Assembly (NCBI RefSeq): GCF_022647665.1
Contig: NZ_CP071872.1
Coordinates: forward strand, 6,386,001-6,450,000
Length of the DNA stretch: 64,000 nt
Direction of reading: 5' to 3'
Origin: Streptomyces formicae
Lineage (GTDB): Bacteria > Actinomycetota > Actinomycetes > Streptomycetales > Streptomycetaceae
Of this stretch, positions 1-7,887 are shown one piece after another. Under the pieces are notes generated by a model. It ran no database searches and was not told the DNA's origin. It saw only the letters and a list, made by a program, of their open reading frames with translations. A program made the translations under genes and the position numbers. Every line of letters starts with the position of its first letter. Within the stretch, counting starts at the first letter, position 1.

Positions 1-2
1 GC

Positions 3-788
3 CGCAACCGGAGCGGGAACTCGCGGCGGTGGATCCTCACGGAGGTGGAGGAGAGCCTCAGGCGGCTGGGGACCGACTGGATCGATCTGTACCAGGTGCA
101 CCGGCCCGACCACTCGACCGACGTCGAGGAGACGCTCTCCGTCCTGGGTGATCTGGTGCGCGAGGGGAAGATCCGGGCCTTCGGCTGCTCCACCTTCCCG
201 GCCGAGCAGATCGTCGAGGCGCATCACGTCGCCGAGCGCCGGGCGCTCCCCCGATTCAGGACCGAGCAACCGCCGTACTCGGTCCTTGCGCGCGGGGTCG
301 AAACCTCCGTGCTGCCGGTCTGCAGGCGGTACGGCATGGGCGTCCTGACCTGGGCTCCGCTGGCCTCCGGTTTCCTGACCGGCAAGTACCGCAAGGGCGG
401 CCCGATCGACCTGACCACGGGCCGGGCCGCGCTCACGCCGGCCCGCTTCGATCCGGCGATCCCCACGAACGCCGCCAAGCTCGATGCCGTCGAGCAACTC
501 GTCGAGCTCGCGGAGGAGATCGGCTGCTCGCTGCCCGAGCTGGCGGTCGCGTTCGCCGCCGCGCATCCCGCCGTCACGTCGGTGATCATCGGTCCGCGGA
601 CGCAGGCCCAGCTGGAAGGGCTGCTGAAGGGCGCCCCGCTCACTCTCGACGACGCCGTCCTCGACCGGATCGACGCGATCGTGCCGCCGGGGGCCGACGT
701 CTACCGTCCGGACGGCGTCTGGCGGCCGCCGTCGCTGACCGACACCGCGCTGCGCCGCCGTCCGGTCGCGGAGCGCGCGGCGGCGTAG
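3..788 (+). CDS. Aldo/keto reductase, C-terminal part (5' end outside window)
   Basis: NADPH-dependent oxidoreductase of the aldo/keto reductase superfamily. The frame is open to the left window edge; the residues before the first GTG (position 45) read RNRSGNSRRWILTEVEESL, which fits the family, so the gene begins upstream. Visible features are LGTDWIDLYQVHRPD (strand 4 region), GKIRAFGCSTF, and the C-terminal cofactor-loop segment VIIGPRTQAQLEG. The N-terminal catalytic Asp/Tyr/Lys part lies outside the window. It is convergent with the SDR pair on the minus strand. Substrate cannot be told from sequence. Confidence 0.9.
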   Translation, partial: RNRSGNSRRWILTEVEESLRRLGTDWIDLYQVHRPDHSTDVEETLSVLGDLVREGKIRAFGCSTFPAEQIVEAHHVAERRALPRFRTEQPPYSVLARGVETSVLPVCRRYGMGVLTWAPLASGFLTGKYRKGGPIDLTTGRAALTPARFDPAIPTNAAKLDAVEQLVELAEEIGCSLPELAVAFAAAHPAVTSVIIGPRTQAQLEGLLKGAPLTLDDAVLDRIDAIVPPGADVYRPDGVWRPPSLTDTALRRRPVAERAAA

Positions 789-809
789 ATCCGGCTGAGA
801 CGGGCCGGT

Positions 810-1526
810 TCAGCCGAAGTCGGAGCTCGTCGGCATGACCACGATGTCGCGCACGCAGATCCGCTGCGGCTGCTTCCAGCAGAACATGACGATGTCGGCG
901 AGCTCCTCGGCGCTGATGAAGTCCGGATTGCCGAGGCGTTCGCAGTATTCGTCGAAGCTGATGCCCATCTCGGCGTGGATGTTGGTCCTGACGAAGCCGG
1001 GGGCCACATTGGTGACGCGGATGCCGTTGTTCGCCTGGCCCTTCTGGAGAGAGCCGGCGAGCGAACGCAGCGCGGCCTTGCAGGCGTGGTAGACCTCGCC
1101 GTCGGGGCCGGGCGCGCGGTCGCCGACCGAGCTCAGGTTGATGATCGTGCCGCTGTTGCGGGCCTTCATGTCCCCCAGTACGGCGCGGATGCCGTTGAGT
1201 ACGCCCTTGAGGAGCACGTCAACCTCGTACGACATGTCCGCCGGGTCCCGGGTCTCCAGCGCGCCGATGCGCAGGAAGCCCGCGCAGTTGACGAGGCATT
1301 CGGTGGGGCCGTGCAGGGCCTCGGCGGCGCGGATCGCCGCTTCGAGCGCCGCGTAGTCGGAGACGTCGACGGCGGCCGTGGCGATCTGCTCGCAGGGCAG
1401 CCCGTCCAGCGGTGTGGGATGCCGCGAGACCAGGAGCAGGGGATGCCGCTCGGCCGCGAAGGCCGCCGCGACAGCCCTGCCGATGCCGTGACTCGCCCCG
1501 GTCACCACGACAAGTGGCTGTGCCAT
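810..1526 (-). CDS. SDR family oxidoreductase (238 aa)
   Basis: Classical short-chain dehydrogenase/reductase. NAD(P)-binding motif TGASHGIG is at residues 9-16, NCAG at 80-83, and the catalytic Ser132/133, Tyr146 and Lys150 (YHACK) are all present, so it should be active. Length is usual for the family. The ATG at 1526 is preceded by a GGGGGAG ribosome binding site. It lies 11 bp downstream of a second SDR in the same direction, so the two are almost certainly co-transcribed. Substrate unknown; the second enzyme may act on the same pathway (inference). Confidence 0.92.
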   Translation of the reverse strand: MAQPLVVVTGASHGIGRAVAAAFAAERHPLLLVSRHPTPLDGLPCEQIATAAVDVSDYAALEAAIRAAEALHGPTECLVNCAGFLRIGALETRDPADMSYEVDVLLKGVLNGIRAVLGDMKARNSGTIINLSSVGDRAPGPDGEVYHACKAALRSLAGSLQKGQANNGIRVTNVAPGFVRTNIHAEMGISFDEYCERLGNPDFISAEELADIVMFCWKQPQRICVRDIVVMPTSSDFG

Positions 1527-1537
1527 GGGACTCCCCC

Positions 1538-2332
1538 TCAGGTGGTCTTGATCTGGCCGCCGTCGATGACGAATTCGGCACCGGTGATGTTCGCGGCGCG
1601 GGCGGAGGCCAGAAAGACCGCGAGGTCGGCGACCTCCTGCGGTTCGGTGAACCGTCCGGTGGAGATGCCCCACTGCCGGGGCACCACCTCGTCGACCGCC
1701 TGCTGCGCGGTGGTGCCGGCCTGGGCGGCGACGGTCTCGGCGAATCCTCCGGGGGCGGTCCAGAAGGGGGTGCGGACCGGCCCCGGGGCGATGGCGTTCA
1801 CGCGTACGCCGCGCGGCGCGAACTCCTCCGACAGCGCCTTGGTGAGACTGCTCAGCGCCGCCTTGGCCGCCGAGTAGTCCACCACGGCGGGAAAGGGCAT
1901 CCGCGCGTTGATGGAACTGAGATTGACGATCGCCCCGCCGCCGCCCGCGAGCAGATGCGGCAGCGCGGCCCGGCTCGCACGGACCGCGCTGAAAAAGTTC
2001 ACCTCGAAGCCCCGCTGCCACTGCGTGTCGTCGATCGCGAGAAAGTCGCCGCGGGCCTCGGTGGCGCCGACGTTGTTCACCAGCACATCGACCCCACCGT
2101 GCCGCTCCACCGCCGCCCGCACCAGCGCCTCCGCGCCCTCGGCGGTGCTCAGGTCCCCGGGCACGAAGCCCACGTCGTACCTCTCCCGCACCGCGGCGAG
2201 CTCCGCCGTCTCGGCCCGGCTGCCGACGACCACCCGCGCACCCTCCCGCGCGAACGCCTCGGCGACGGCCAGGCCGATGCCCTTGCTGCCGCCGGTGACG
2301 ACGGCGACCTTGTCGGTGAGCTCCAGATCCAT
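1538..2332 (-). CDS. SDR family oxidoreductase (264 aa)
   Basis: Classical SDR. TGGSKGIG at residues 13-20 binds the cofactor, NNVG is at 86-89, Ser139/140 precede the YSAAK catalytic box (Tyr153, Lys157), and the C-terminus keeps the usual N-I-T-G-x3-V-I-D-G-G pattern. It is the first gene of a two-gene SDR operon, with an 11-bp gap to the next. The two proteins are clearly different subfamilies, so this is not a recent duplication. Confidence 0.92.
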   Translation of the reverse strand: MDLELTDKVAVVTGGSKGIGLAVAEAFAREGARVVVGSRAETAELAAVRERYDVGFVPGDLSTAEGAEALVRAAVERHGGVDVLVNNVGATEARGDFLAIDDTQWQRGFEVNFFSAVRASRAALPHLLAGGGGAIVNLSSINARMPFPAVVDYSAAKAALSSLTKALSEEFAPRGVRVNAIAPGPVRTPFWTAPGGFAETVAAQAGTTAQQAVDEVVPRQWGISTGRFTEPQEVADLAVFLASARAANITGAEFVIDGGQIKTT

Positions 2333-2476
2333 CGGCGCGCGCTCCTGTGCCGTGACGCAAGCACGGAACTTCCGCGCATTTCAGACACCCGCGAGCATTA
2401 TCGATCCCCAGGCCACCCCACCCCCGGGAGGCGCGCCCTGCCCGGCAGCGGGTGCCGGGACCGGTGCGACAAGCAG

Positions 2477-2511
2477 GCGCCCGGCACGCGCGGGAAGCGC
2501 GTGCCGGGCGC
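2477..2511 (-). terminator. Perfect 15-bp stem-loop downstream of the LamG remnant
   Basis: Arms at 2477-2491 and 2497-2511 are perfect inverted repeats around a GGGAA loop. It lies just past the last LamG-like codons on the minus strand, where the terminator of that gene would be expected. There is no U-tract, as is common in high-GC actinomycetes. Confidence 0.65.
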
Positions 2512-2527
2512 GGCCCCGGCATCCCGA

Positions 2528-3100
2528 GCCTCAGCAAGCTGATCTGGGTCTCCGACAGGCTGCCCTGGAAGGTCCACAGGTCGGAGATCGAGCCGGGCCA
2601 GTGACGGTCACCCGCCTTCTGTGTGCCGCCCACCCAGAGGGGCTTGACCGCCTTGTACGGCCGGGCGTCATCCGCCCACGAGACCTTGTCGGTGCGGGTG
2701 GGATCGTCCGGAGTGCCGTCGCCGTCGTCGTCCGCACACGTCGTCTGCTGCAGCTGGCCGTCGACGTACAGCGACAGTCGGCGGGTGATGTCGTCGTAGA
2801 CCACAACGAGGTGGGTCCAGTCGGTGGGACTGAAGAACCGCCCGTTGTGCACCACGGTCTGCGCGGCCTGCGTGTCGTCCGATGACGCGGTGGTGACCGT
2901 CCAACGGCCTTGGTCGGCACCCGGCGTGGCACTCGGTTCGTAGTGAAGGACGAACGCTCACGGTTGGTGCCCGGAATGCTGAGCAGTGTCGTGTCGCCCT
3001 CGGGGACGGCCGTCGCCTGCGCCCAGACGCTCACCGTCGGGCGGAACGTCGTGCGTCCGTTCGGCGACCAAGGGCACAACACCGACGGTTGCGGAGCGGT
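2528..3100 (-). pseudogene. LamG/concanavalin A-like domain gene, frameshifted remnant
   Basis: Two reading frames together encode one LamG domain. Upstream frame (about 3090-2965): TVSVWAQATAVPEGDTTLL and SIPGTN. Downstream frame (about 2960-2530): FVLHYEPSATPGADQGRWTV, then DWTHLVVVYDDITRRLSLYV and LWTFQGSLSETQISLL. The second frame meets a TGA just upstream of its homology, so about one base has been gained or lost near 2960. No signal peptide, N-terminal domains or proper stop are found. These domains are normally parts of large secreted proteins, so this is a degraded C-terminal piece. Confidence 0.75.
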
Positions 3101-3192
3101 CGGGGTCCGCGGCGCGCTCGCCGCGTTCCGTATCGGCCGCTCCACGCTGATGTGTGGGTGGCCGCCGCCCCGGTAGGGGTAGATTCCGAAAC

Positions 3193-3861
3193 ATGTCCAA
3201 TGACCGATGGAACGCCGTAGACACGTACTTCACCGACCATCTCGCCCCCGCCGACGAGGCGTTGACCGCCGCGCTCGAAGCGAGTGACGCCGCCGGGCTG
3301 CCGCAGATCGCCGTCGCCGCCAACCAGGGCAAGCTGCTGCATCTGCTCGCCCTCGTGCAGGGCGCCCGCAGGATTCTGGAGATCGGCACGCTCGGGGCGT
3401 ACAGCACGATCTGGCTGGCCCGCGCGCTGCCCTCGGACGGGCAGTTGGTCTCGCTGGAGTACAACCCGGCCCACGCGGAGGTGGCCCGTGCGAACCTCGC
3501 GCGTGCCGGGCTCGACAAGCTCGTCGAGGTACGGGTCGGCGCGGCGCTCGACTCGCTGGGCGCGCTGGAGGCGGAGGGCGCGGGTCCGTTCGATCTGTTC
3601 TTCATCGACGCGGACAAGGTCAACAACCCCAACTACGTGGAGTGGGCGGTGAAGCTGTCCCGCCCCGGCAGCCTGATCATCGTCGACAACGTCGTGCGCG
3701 AGGGCGCCGTGGCGGACACGGCGAGCGAGGACCCGGCCGTCGTCGCCACCCGCCGCATGGTCGAGCTCGTCGGGGAGCACCCGAGGCTCACCGCGACGGC
3801 GGTGCAGACGGTGGGCGTGCGGGGGTACGACGGCTTCCTGCTGGCCCGGGTGCAGGGCTGA
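3193..3861 (+). CDS. SAM-dependent O-methyltransferase, family 3 type (222 aa)
   Basis: Small cation-dependent O-methyltransferase similar to catechol and caffeoyl-CoA O-methyltransferases. The SAM-binding motif ILEIGTLGAYST is at residues 61-72, the acidic residue of strand 2 at Glu89, and the metal/substrate residues FFIDADK (137-142) and VDN (164-166). The ATG at 3193 starts MSNDRWNAVD and fits the family; longer in-frame starts add only a poor-quality extension. The acceptor substrate is unknown. The next gene follows 27 bp later. Confidence 0.9.
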   Translation: MSNDRWNAVDTYFTDHLAPADEALTAALEASDAAGLPQIAVAANQGKLLHLLALVQGARRILEIGTLGAYSTIWLARALPSDGQLVSLEYNPAHAEVARANLARAGLDKLVEVRVGAALDSLGALEAEGAGPFDLFFIDADKVNNPNYVEWAVKLSRPGSLIIVDNVVREGAVADTASEDPAVVATRRMVELVGEHPRLTATAVQTVGVRGYDGFLLARVQG

Positions 3862-3888
3862 GGGAGCACGGTGCGGCAGGATGGCGGC

Positions 3889-4263
3889 ATGAGCGTAGTC
3901 AAGATCAACGTCCTGACCGTCCCCGCCGAGCAGCGCGAGGTCCTGGAGAAGCGCTTCGGTGCCCGCGCCGGGGTGGTGGAGTCGTCCGACGGCTTCGAGT
4001 GGTTCGAGCTGCTGCGCCCCGTCGAGGGCACCGACAAGTACCTCGTCTACACGCGCTGGCGTGACGAGGCGTCCTTCACCGCGTGGATGGAGGGCCCGAT
4101 GAAGGCCGCGCACCAGGGCCAGGGCGGCCAGGGCCAGGGTCAGGGCGGCCCCGGTCAGGGTCAGGGCGGCGGCGAGGGCGGCGACCGCCCCAGGCCCGCG
4201 GCCAGCGACTCCACCCTGTGGTCGTTCGAGGTCGTCCAGCAGGCCGGGCCCAAGCCGGCCTGA
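3889..4263 (+). CDS. Antibiotic-biosynthesis-monooxygenase (ABM) fold protein with Gly/Gln-rich insert (124 aa)
   Basis: Ferredoxin-like alpha/beta-barrel domain of the ABM/HmoA type: VKINVLTVP, then WFELLRPVEGTDKYLVYTRW and a C-terminal strand TLWSFEVV. A low-complexity GQGGQGQG-type insert (about residues 70-90) separates the last helix and strand; it comes from a short tandem DNA repeat. Family members act on polyketide-like substrates or heme, or have no known function. The ATG at 3889 gives the compact domain. Probably co-transcribed with the upstream methyltransferase. Confidence 0.8.
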   Translation: MSVVKINVLTVPAEQREVLEKRFGARAGVVESSDGFEWFELLRPVEGTDKYLVYTRWRDEASFTAWMEGPMKAAHQGQGGQGQGQGGPGQGQGGGEGGDRPRPAASDSTLWSFEVVQQAGPKPA

Positions 4264-4310
4264 CGTTATTCGCTCGCGCAGGGGCGTACGGACCGGGTAC
4301 AGAGGGCGCC

Positions 4311-4814
4311 ATGCCCACCTGGTCCGTACGCCCCGAGCGCTTCGACACCCCCGACGCCACCGCCCTGCGCCGCGACTACTACCACGACGTCGCGAGCAGC
4401 TACTGGAAGCGGCCCGCGACCGAGGCCGAGATCGACGAAGGGCTCAGGGGCGATGGCGTGGAACAACTCGCTGCCCCCACCGGCGAGTTCGTCGTCGGCC
4501 GGTACGGCGGGGCGCCCGGTGCCTGCGGCGGGGTGCTGCTCCTGGACCCGGAGCGGGCCGAGCTGACGCGGGTGTATGTCCGCCCCGGCTTCCGCGGGAC
4601 GGGCGGCGGCGGTGTGCTGCTCGCCGCGCTGGAGGAAGCGGCGCGGCGCCTCGGGGCGCAGCGGATGGTGCTCAACACCCGGCTGGACCTCACCGAGGCG
4701 CGGCGGCTGTACGCGAGGCACGGGTTCGCGGAGATCCCGGCGTACTGCGAGGGCCCGTACATGGATGTCTGGTACGGCAAGGAGCTGTACGACTCCGCAC
4801 GCGTACGCGCCTGA
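4311..4814 (+). CDS. GNAT family N-acetyltransferase (167 aa)
   Basis: Acetyl-CoA-dependent N-acyltransferase fold. The acetyl-CoA-binding motif A is RVYVRPGFRGTGGGGVLL (about residues 88-105), followed by helix LAALEEAARRLG and the C-terminal ARRLYARHGFAEI motif. Substrate (small amine, peptide or antibiotic) cannot be predicted. The ATG at 4311 has only a weak ribosome binding site. Convergent with the next gene. Confidence 0.88.
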   Translation: MPTWSVRPERFDTPDATALRRDYYHDVASSYWKRPATEAEIDEGLRGDGVEQLAAPTGEFVVGRYGGAPGACGGVLLLDPERAELTRVYVRPGFRGTGGGGVLLAALEEAARRLGAQRMVLNTRLDLTEARRLYARHGFAEIPAYCEGPYMDVWYGKELYDSARVRA

Positions 4815-4865
4815 TGACGTAAGGGCGCGACGCGGTACGGGCAGGTACGGGCAGGCCTGATCGCG

Positions 4866-5750
4866 TCAGGGCGCGGTGAACAGCGTGGGGAAGCGGGGCG
4901 CGAGCCACGGCTTGCGGCCCCAGGCGAACACCCCGCCCCGGGCCATCGCGCCCCACGGCCCGCGGCGGCCGAGGGCCATGAGGAGGAAGGCGACCGGCTC
5001 GGTGAGGATGGTGCAGTCCGGGCGGCTCGGCGGCTGCGGGGACACGGCCGTGAGCGCGCCGTCGGTGAAGCCGGCGCCGAACGCGCCGCCGCCGCGCAGG
5101 CGGATCGCGTAGCCGGCCGTCAGGCCGGCGGTGGCGGCGGGGTTCACGACCCGCGGCAGGGCCGTGATCAGGAAGGGCAGGGTCAGCGGGACCCGGGCGC
5201 GGTCGATCATGTGCGGGCGGTGCAGCGCGCGGGCGAGGTCGTAGCCGTGGCCGAGCATGTGCGTCAGCAGGTACGAGCCGAGTACGGCCCCGTCCATCGG
5301 GCCCATAGGGGTGTTGAGCGCCCCCTGCGCCGCCCGCTCTTGCGCCGCGCCCCGGTCCACCGCGATGAGGAACGCCTCGGCCTGCTCCACGATCATCGCG
5401 GCCAGCGGTCCCGCGGCGCGCTCGTCGAACGCGGCGAGCGCGCGTTCATTGGCCGCGGCCAGGCTCTGCGGGGTGCCGTCCCCGTGGTCGCGCTCGTGCC
5501 CGGCCACGATGTCCGCCATCAGTTCGTTGGCCTGCGCGAGATGCGCCGCCGCCTCCCCCACGGTCCACTGCGACCCCGGCACCGGAGCGCCCGTGTCGCC
5601 GGCCCCGCGCAGCAGCGCGCCTATCTCCTCGGCGGTGCCGCGTATCGCGTCAGCGAGCCCCTCCGGCAGGGTGCCCCGCGTGCCCGGCGTGCCCGGCGTG
5701 TCCCGTGTGCCCTGTGTGCCCTGTGTGTCCCGCCCGGCCGCTGGTGCCAC
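4866..5750 (-). CDS. Maleylpyruvate-isomerase-family, predicted mycothiol-dependent enzyme (294 aa)
   Basis: DinB_2-like helical bundle of the actinobacterial mycothiol-dependent family: W-T-V-G-E-A-A-A-H-L near the N-terminus, MLGHGYDLARAL in the middle (His and Asp typical of the metal site) and a C-terminal sterol-carrier-like half. The GTG at 5750 is chosen because GAGGAGG stands 8 bases upstream. This start lies inside the 3' end of the DUF6114 gene, giving a 101-bp overlap in different frames. The first 30 residues are a Thr/Gly/Pro repeat from the shared repetitive DNA. A longer frame reaches 5939. Substrate unknown. Confidence 0.75.
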   Translation of the reverse strand: MAPAAGRDTQGTQGTRDTPGTPGTRGTLPEGLADAIRGTAEEIGALLRGAGDTGAPVPGSQWTVGEAAAHLAQANELMADIVAGHERDHGDGTPQSLAAANERALAAFDERAAGPLAAMIVEQAEAFLIAVDRGAAQERAAQGALNTPMGPMDGAVLGSYLLTHMLGHGYDLARALHRPHMIDRARVPLTLPFLITALPRVVNPAATAGLTAGYAIRLRGGGAFGAGFTDGALTAVSPQPPSRPDCTILTEPVAFLLMALGRRGPWGAMARGGVFAWGRKPWLAPRFPTLFTAP

Positions 5751-6327
5751 GCCTCGCGCCTCCTCGCCCTTCCTCGCCCGCGCCCTCGGCCGGGCCCTCG
5801 GCCCCGGGGTCGTCACCCCGGAGCTCGTCCCGGAGCTCGTCCCGGTCCTCGGCCCGGACCTCGCCCTCGTGTCCGCGGTACCCAACCAGGCAGCGGGGGC
5901 CCTGACAAGAGCAGCGGCGGTCAGGCGGCTCCCAGGCACAGGCCAGGGAGCCGCCGACGAGTCCGGAGAACAGCCCCAGCAGGAGACCCCCGAGGTTGGC
6001 GACGGGGAAGGAGACGAGCGCGAGCAGGATGGCCGCGACCCCGGCGAAGACGCGCACCTCCCGGTGGAACCAGAGGGTGACGCCGAGGACCGGGAGCAGG
6101 ACCCCGATGATCAGGGATCCCGCGCCGGCCGACGTGGTCAGCGCCAGCGGGACGCCTCCCAGGCCGAGGTTCACGTAGGGGAAGCAGAGGACGGGCACTC
6201 CGGCCGCGAAGGTGAACAGTCCCGCCCAGAAGGGGCGCTGCCCCCTCCAGGTCCGGAACTCCCGTCGGGCTCCTGCGCATCTGTCTCGCAGATCCAGTGC
6301 CGGGCGTGTCCACCAGGTCAGAAACAC
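5650..6327 (-). CDS. DUF6114 membrane protein (225 aa)
   Basis: Small integral membrane protein with about four hydrophobic segments (for example PFWAGLFTFAAGVPVLCF and GSLIIGVLLPVLGVTLWF), then a long charged tail that ends in Gly-His-Thr/Ala repeats. DUF6114 is found next to DUF6230 in streptomycetes; function unknown. The GTG at 6327 overlaps the end of the DUF6230 gene by 10 bp, so the two are translationally coupled. The tail is encoded by short direct repeats that also encode the N-terminus of the next gene in another frame. Confidence 0.8.
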   Translation of the reverse strand: MFLTWWTRPALDLRDRCAGARREFRTWRGQRPFWAGLFTFAAGVPVLCFPYVNLGLGGVPLALTTSAGAGSLIIGVLLPVLGVTLWFHREVRVFAGVAAILLALVSFPVANLGGLLLGLFSGLVGGSLACAWEPPDRRCSCQGPRCLVGYRGHEGEVRAEDRDELRDELRGDDPGAEGPAEGAGEEGRGGARRGTSGRAGHTGHTGHTGHAGHAGHAGHPAGGAR

Positions 6328-6944
6328 TCGTGCCGGCCCTGCCTGACCTTCACGTCGAGGTCGGGGACGGAGAAGGTGGCGGCCGAGATCGCGACCGCCT
6401 CGAACTGCGGGTCGATGAGGACGACCTTCTCGGCCTGCTGGGCGACACCATCGGGGTCGAAGAAGTGCGACTTGCGGTCGCCCGGGTTGACCGGCCCGTC
6501 CGTGAGCGAGCCCGCCGCGACGCCGATGCCGATGTCCGTCAGGTCGGCCTGGTCGGCGGCCAGGGAGGTCGAGTCGATGAAGATGTCGCTCGCCTCCGCC
6601 CGGCCCTTGTCCTGCGCGCCCGTGAGCCTGAGCGTGTACGGGCCGAGGACGGGGATCGGGACCACCACGGACTGGCACAGACCGTCGATCTTCACGTGCT
6701 CGGCCCCGAAGACCGAGACCGGGACGAGGTCGCCTTCCCTGGTCCTGTCCACCATGCTGTAGATGCTCAGACCCCGGACGGCCATCCTGTCCGCGGAGAG
6801 CTGGAAGGTCCGGCCGGAGATGAGGAACGACGCGGCGAGCGCCCCCTGCGCCATGGCGATCCCGAGCGCCGCGGTCGCCGCCAGGCCAGGCACCATGACG
6901 AGTGCGAAGCGCTTCCAGCGGGTCCTGCCGCGGCTGTACGGCAT
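6318..6944 (-). CDS. DUF6230 secreted/membrane-anchored protein (208 aa)
   Basis: The N-terminus has Lys/Arg followed by a hydrophobic run (FALVMVPGLAATAALGIAMA) ending in ALAASF, a signal peptide or anchor. The rest is a beta-rich extracellular domain (GLSIYSMVDRTREGDLVPVS and others). Family members are sometimes labelled cholesterol esterase without experimental support. First gene of the operon DUF6230-DUF6114-mycothiol enzyme. The ATG at 6944 gives the usual N-terminus. Confidence 0.82.
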   Translation of the reverse strand: MPYSRGRTRWKRFALVMVPGLAATAALGIAMAQGALAASFLISGRTFQLSADRMAVRGLSIYSMVDRTREGDLVPVSVFGAEHVKIDGLCQSVVVPIPVLGPYTLRLTGAQDKGRAEASDIFIDSTSLAADQADLTDIGIGVAAGSLTDGPVNPGDRKSHFFDPDGVAQQAEKVVLIDPQFEAVAISAATFSVPDLDVKVRQGRHECF

Positions 6945-7251
6945 TCGGTTCCTCGGTCGTCTCGTCTGGTGGTGGCCTGCGGTGAGCCCGCGTACCGCGG
7001 TGCCCAGCCAGAGTGTTCACCGGACGCGGGTGAAGTTATCTCCGCGAGCGCCCTGGCAGGGGGAAATCACCCGGGTGGCCGCCGAGGGGTCCGACGCCGG
7101 CCCGGCCCCCGTCTGCCGGGCCCCGTCTGCGGGCCCGCGTCGCCCGCCCCGCGCCGCACCACGACATCGGCCCGGGCGCCCGCCGGGAAGAGCGGGCGCC
7201 CGGGCCGTCGGGCACGGGACGAGTCGGTACGGCCGGGTGCGGCCGGTACGG
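6945..7251. other. 307-bp intergenic region, DUF6230 promoter side and sapA terminator
   Basis: No gene recognised. The part next to 6944 should hold the DUF6230 operon promoter; no convincing -35/-10 pair was seen. The part next to 7252 contains a strong hairpin (annotated separately). Confidence 0.5.
7169..7206 (-). terminator. Strong hairpin after the sapA-like gene
   Basis: Perfect 15-bp inverted repeat (7169-7183 and 7192-7206) with an 8-base loop, 45 bp past the sapA-like stop codon on the same strand. GC-only stem with no T-tract. Confidence 0.75.
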
Positions 7252-7749
7252 CTACTTGTGCGCGTCGCGGAACTTGACGTCCTTCCCCGCGTACAGCGTC
7301 TTGGCCGCCATCCGGCCGCAGTTCGAGCCCGCGTTGAACGTCTGCCAGTTGCCGATGACCCCGCCCCACTCGACACAGACGCCCGGTGCGTACTTGTACA
7401 CGGGGCCCGCGTAGGACCGGTACTCGCCCTCGTCGACCGCGGCCTCGCTCTCCGGGCGGCCGACGACGTTGAGGTAGGCGGCCATGTAAATGGGGCTGCC
7501 GACGGTGTTGCGCTTGGTCACGACACAGTTCTTGCCGGTCTTGGCGTTGTAGGTCAGATAGACCGTGCCCACGTTCGCGACCGGCGCCGAGTTCACCACC
7601 ACGTAGCCGGAGCCGCAGACCCCGTTGTACGCGGCCGTCGCCCCCGCGGATGCCGCGGATGCCGTGGGCGCCGTCATCAGCAGGCCCGCAGGAACGGCGA
7701 GTGCCCCGATGGCCGCGCAGACCGCACGGGCTCGTTTCGTATGGGTCAT
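7252..7749 (-). CDS. sapA: Spore-associated protein A homologue, secreted (165 aa)
   Basis: The signal peptide (MTHTKRARAVCAAIGALAVP to about ASAASA) is followed by a mature domain matching my recollection of SapA: YNGVCGSGYVVVNSAPV, TVYLTYNAKTGKNCVVTKRN, YAGPVYKYAPGVCVEWGG and a final NCG. Cysteines are paired as in the family. SapA was found on Streptomyces spores; its molecular role is unknown. The ATG at 7749 is preceded by GGGGGAGGAA. The product is Sec-exported. Single gene with its own terminator. Confidence 0.8.
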   Translation of the reverse strand: MTHTKRARAVCAAIGALAVPAGLLMTAPTASAASAGATAAYNGVCGSGYVVVNSAPVANVGTVYLTYNAKTGKNCVVTKRNTVGSPIYMAAYLNVVGRPESEAAVDEGEYRSYAGPVYKYAPGVCVEWGGVIGNWQTFNAGSNCGRMAAKTLYAGKDVKFRDAHK

Positions 7750-7887
7750 GGGTTCCTCCCCCTTGTCGACTTCCCCTGAGTGACGCGTGCGGCCGCGCGA
7801 GCCCGTACTCCTCGGCAGGACTCGCTCCCGCGCGCTCGTATGCGTCATCTGAAGTCTGCGCGGTGGCGGGGCGCGCGTCGTTGTCGG

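Noticed and set aside
810..2855. Long minus-strand open frame (681 codons) covering the first SDR and the LamG region
   Set aside because: Only its two ends show protein homology (LamG piece and the SDR); the middle is the other frame of the second SDR.
5650..5760. CRISPR-like short repeats
   Set aside because: Repeats are contiguous, 9-12 bp, without unique spacers.
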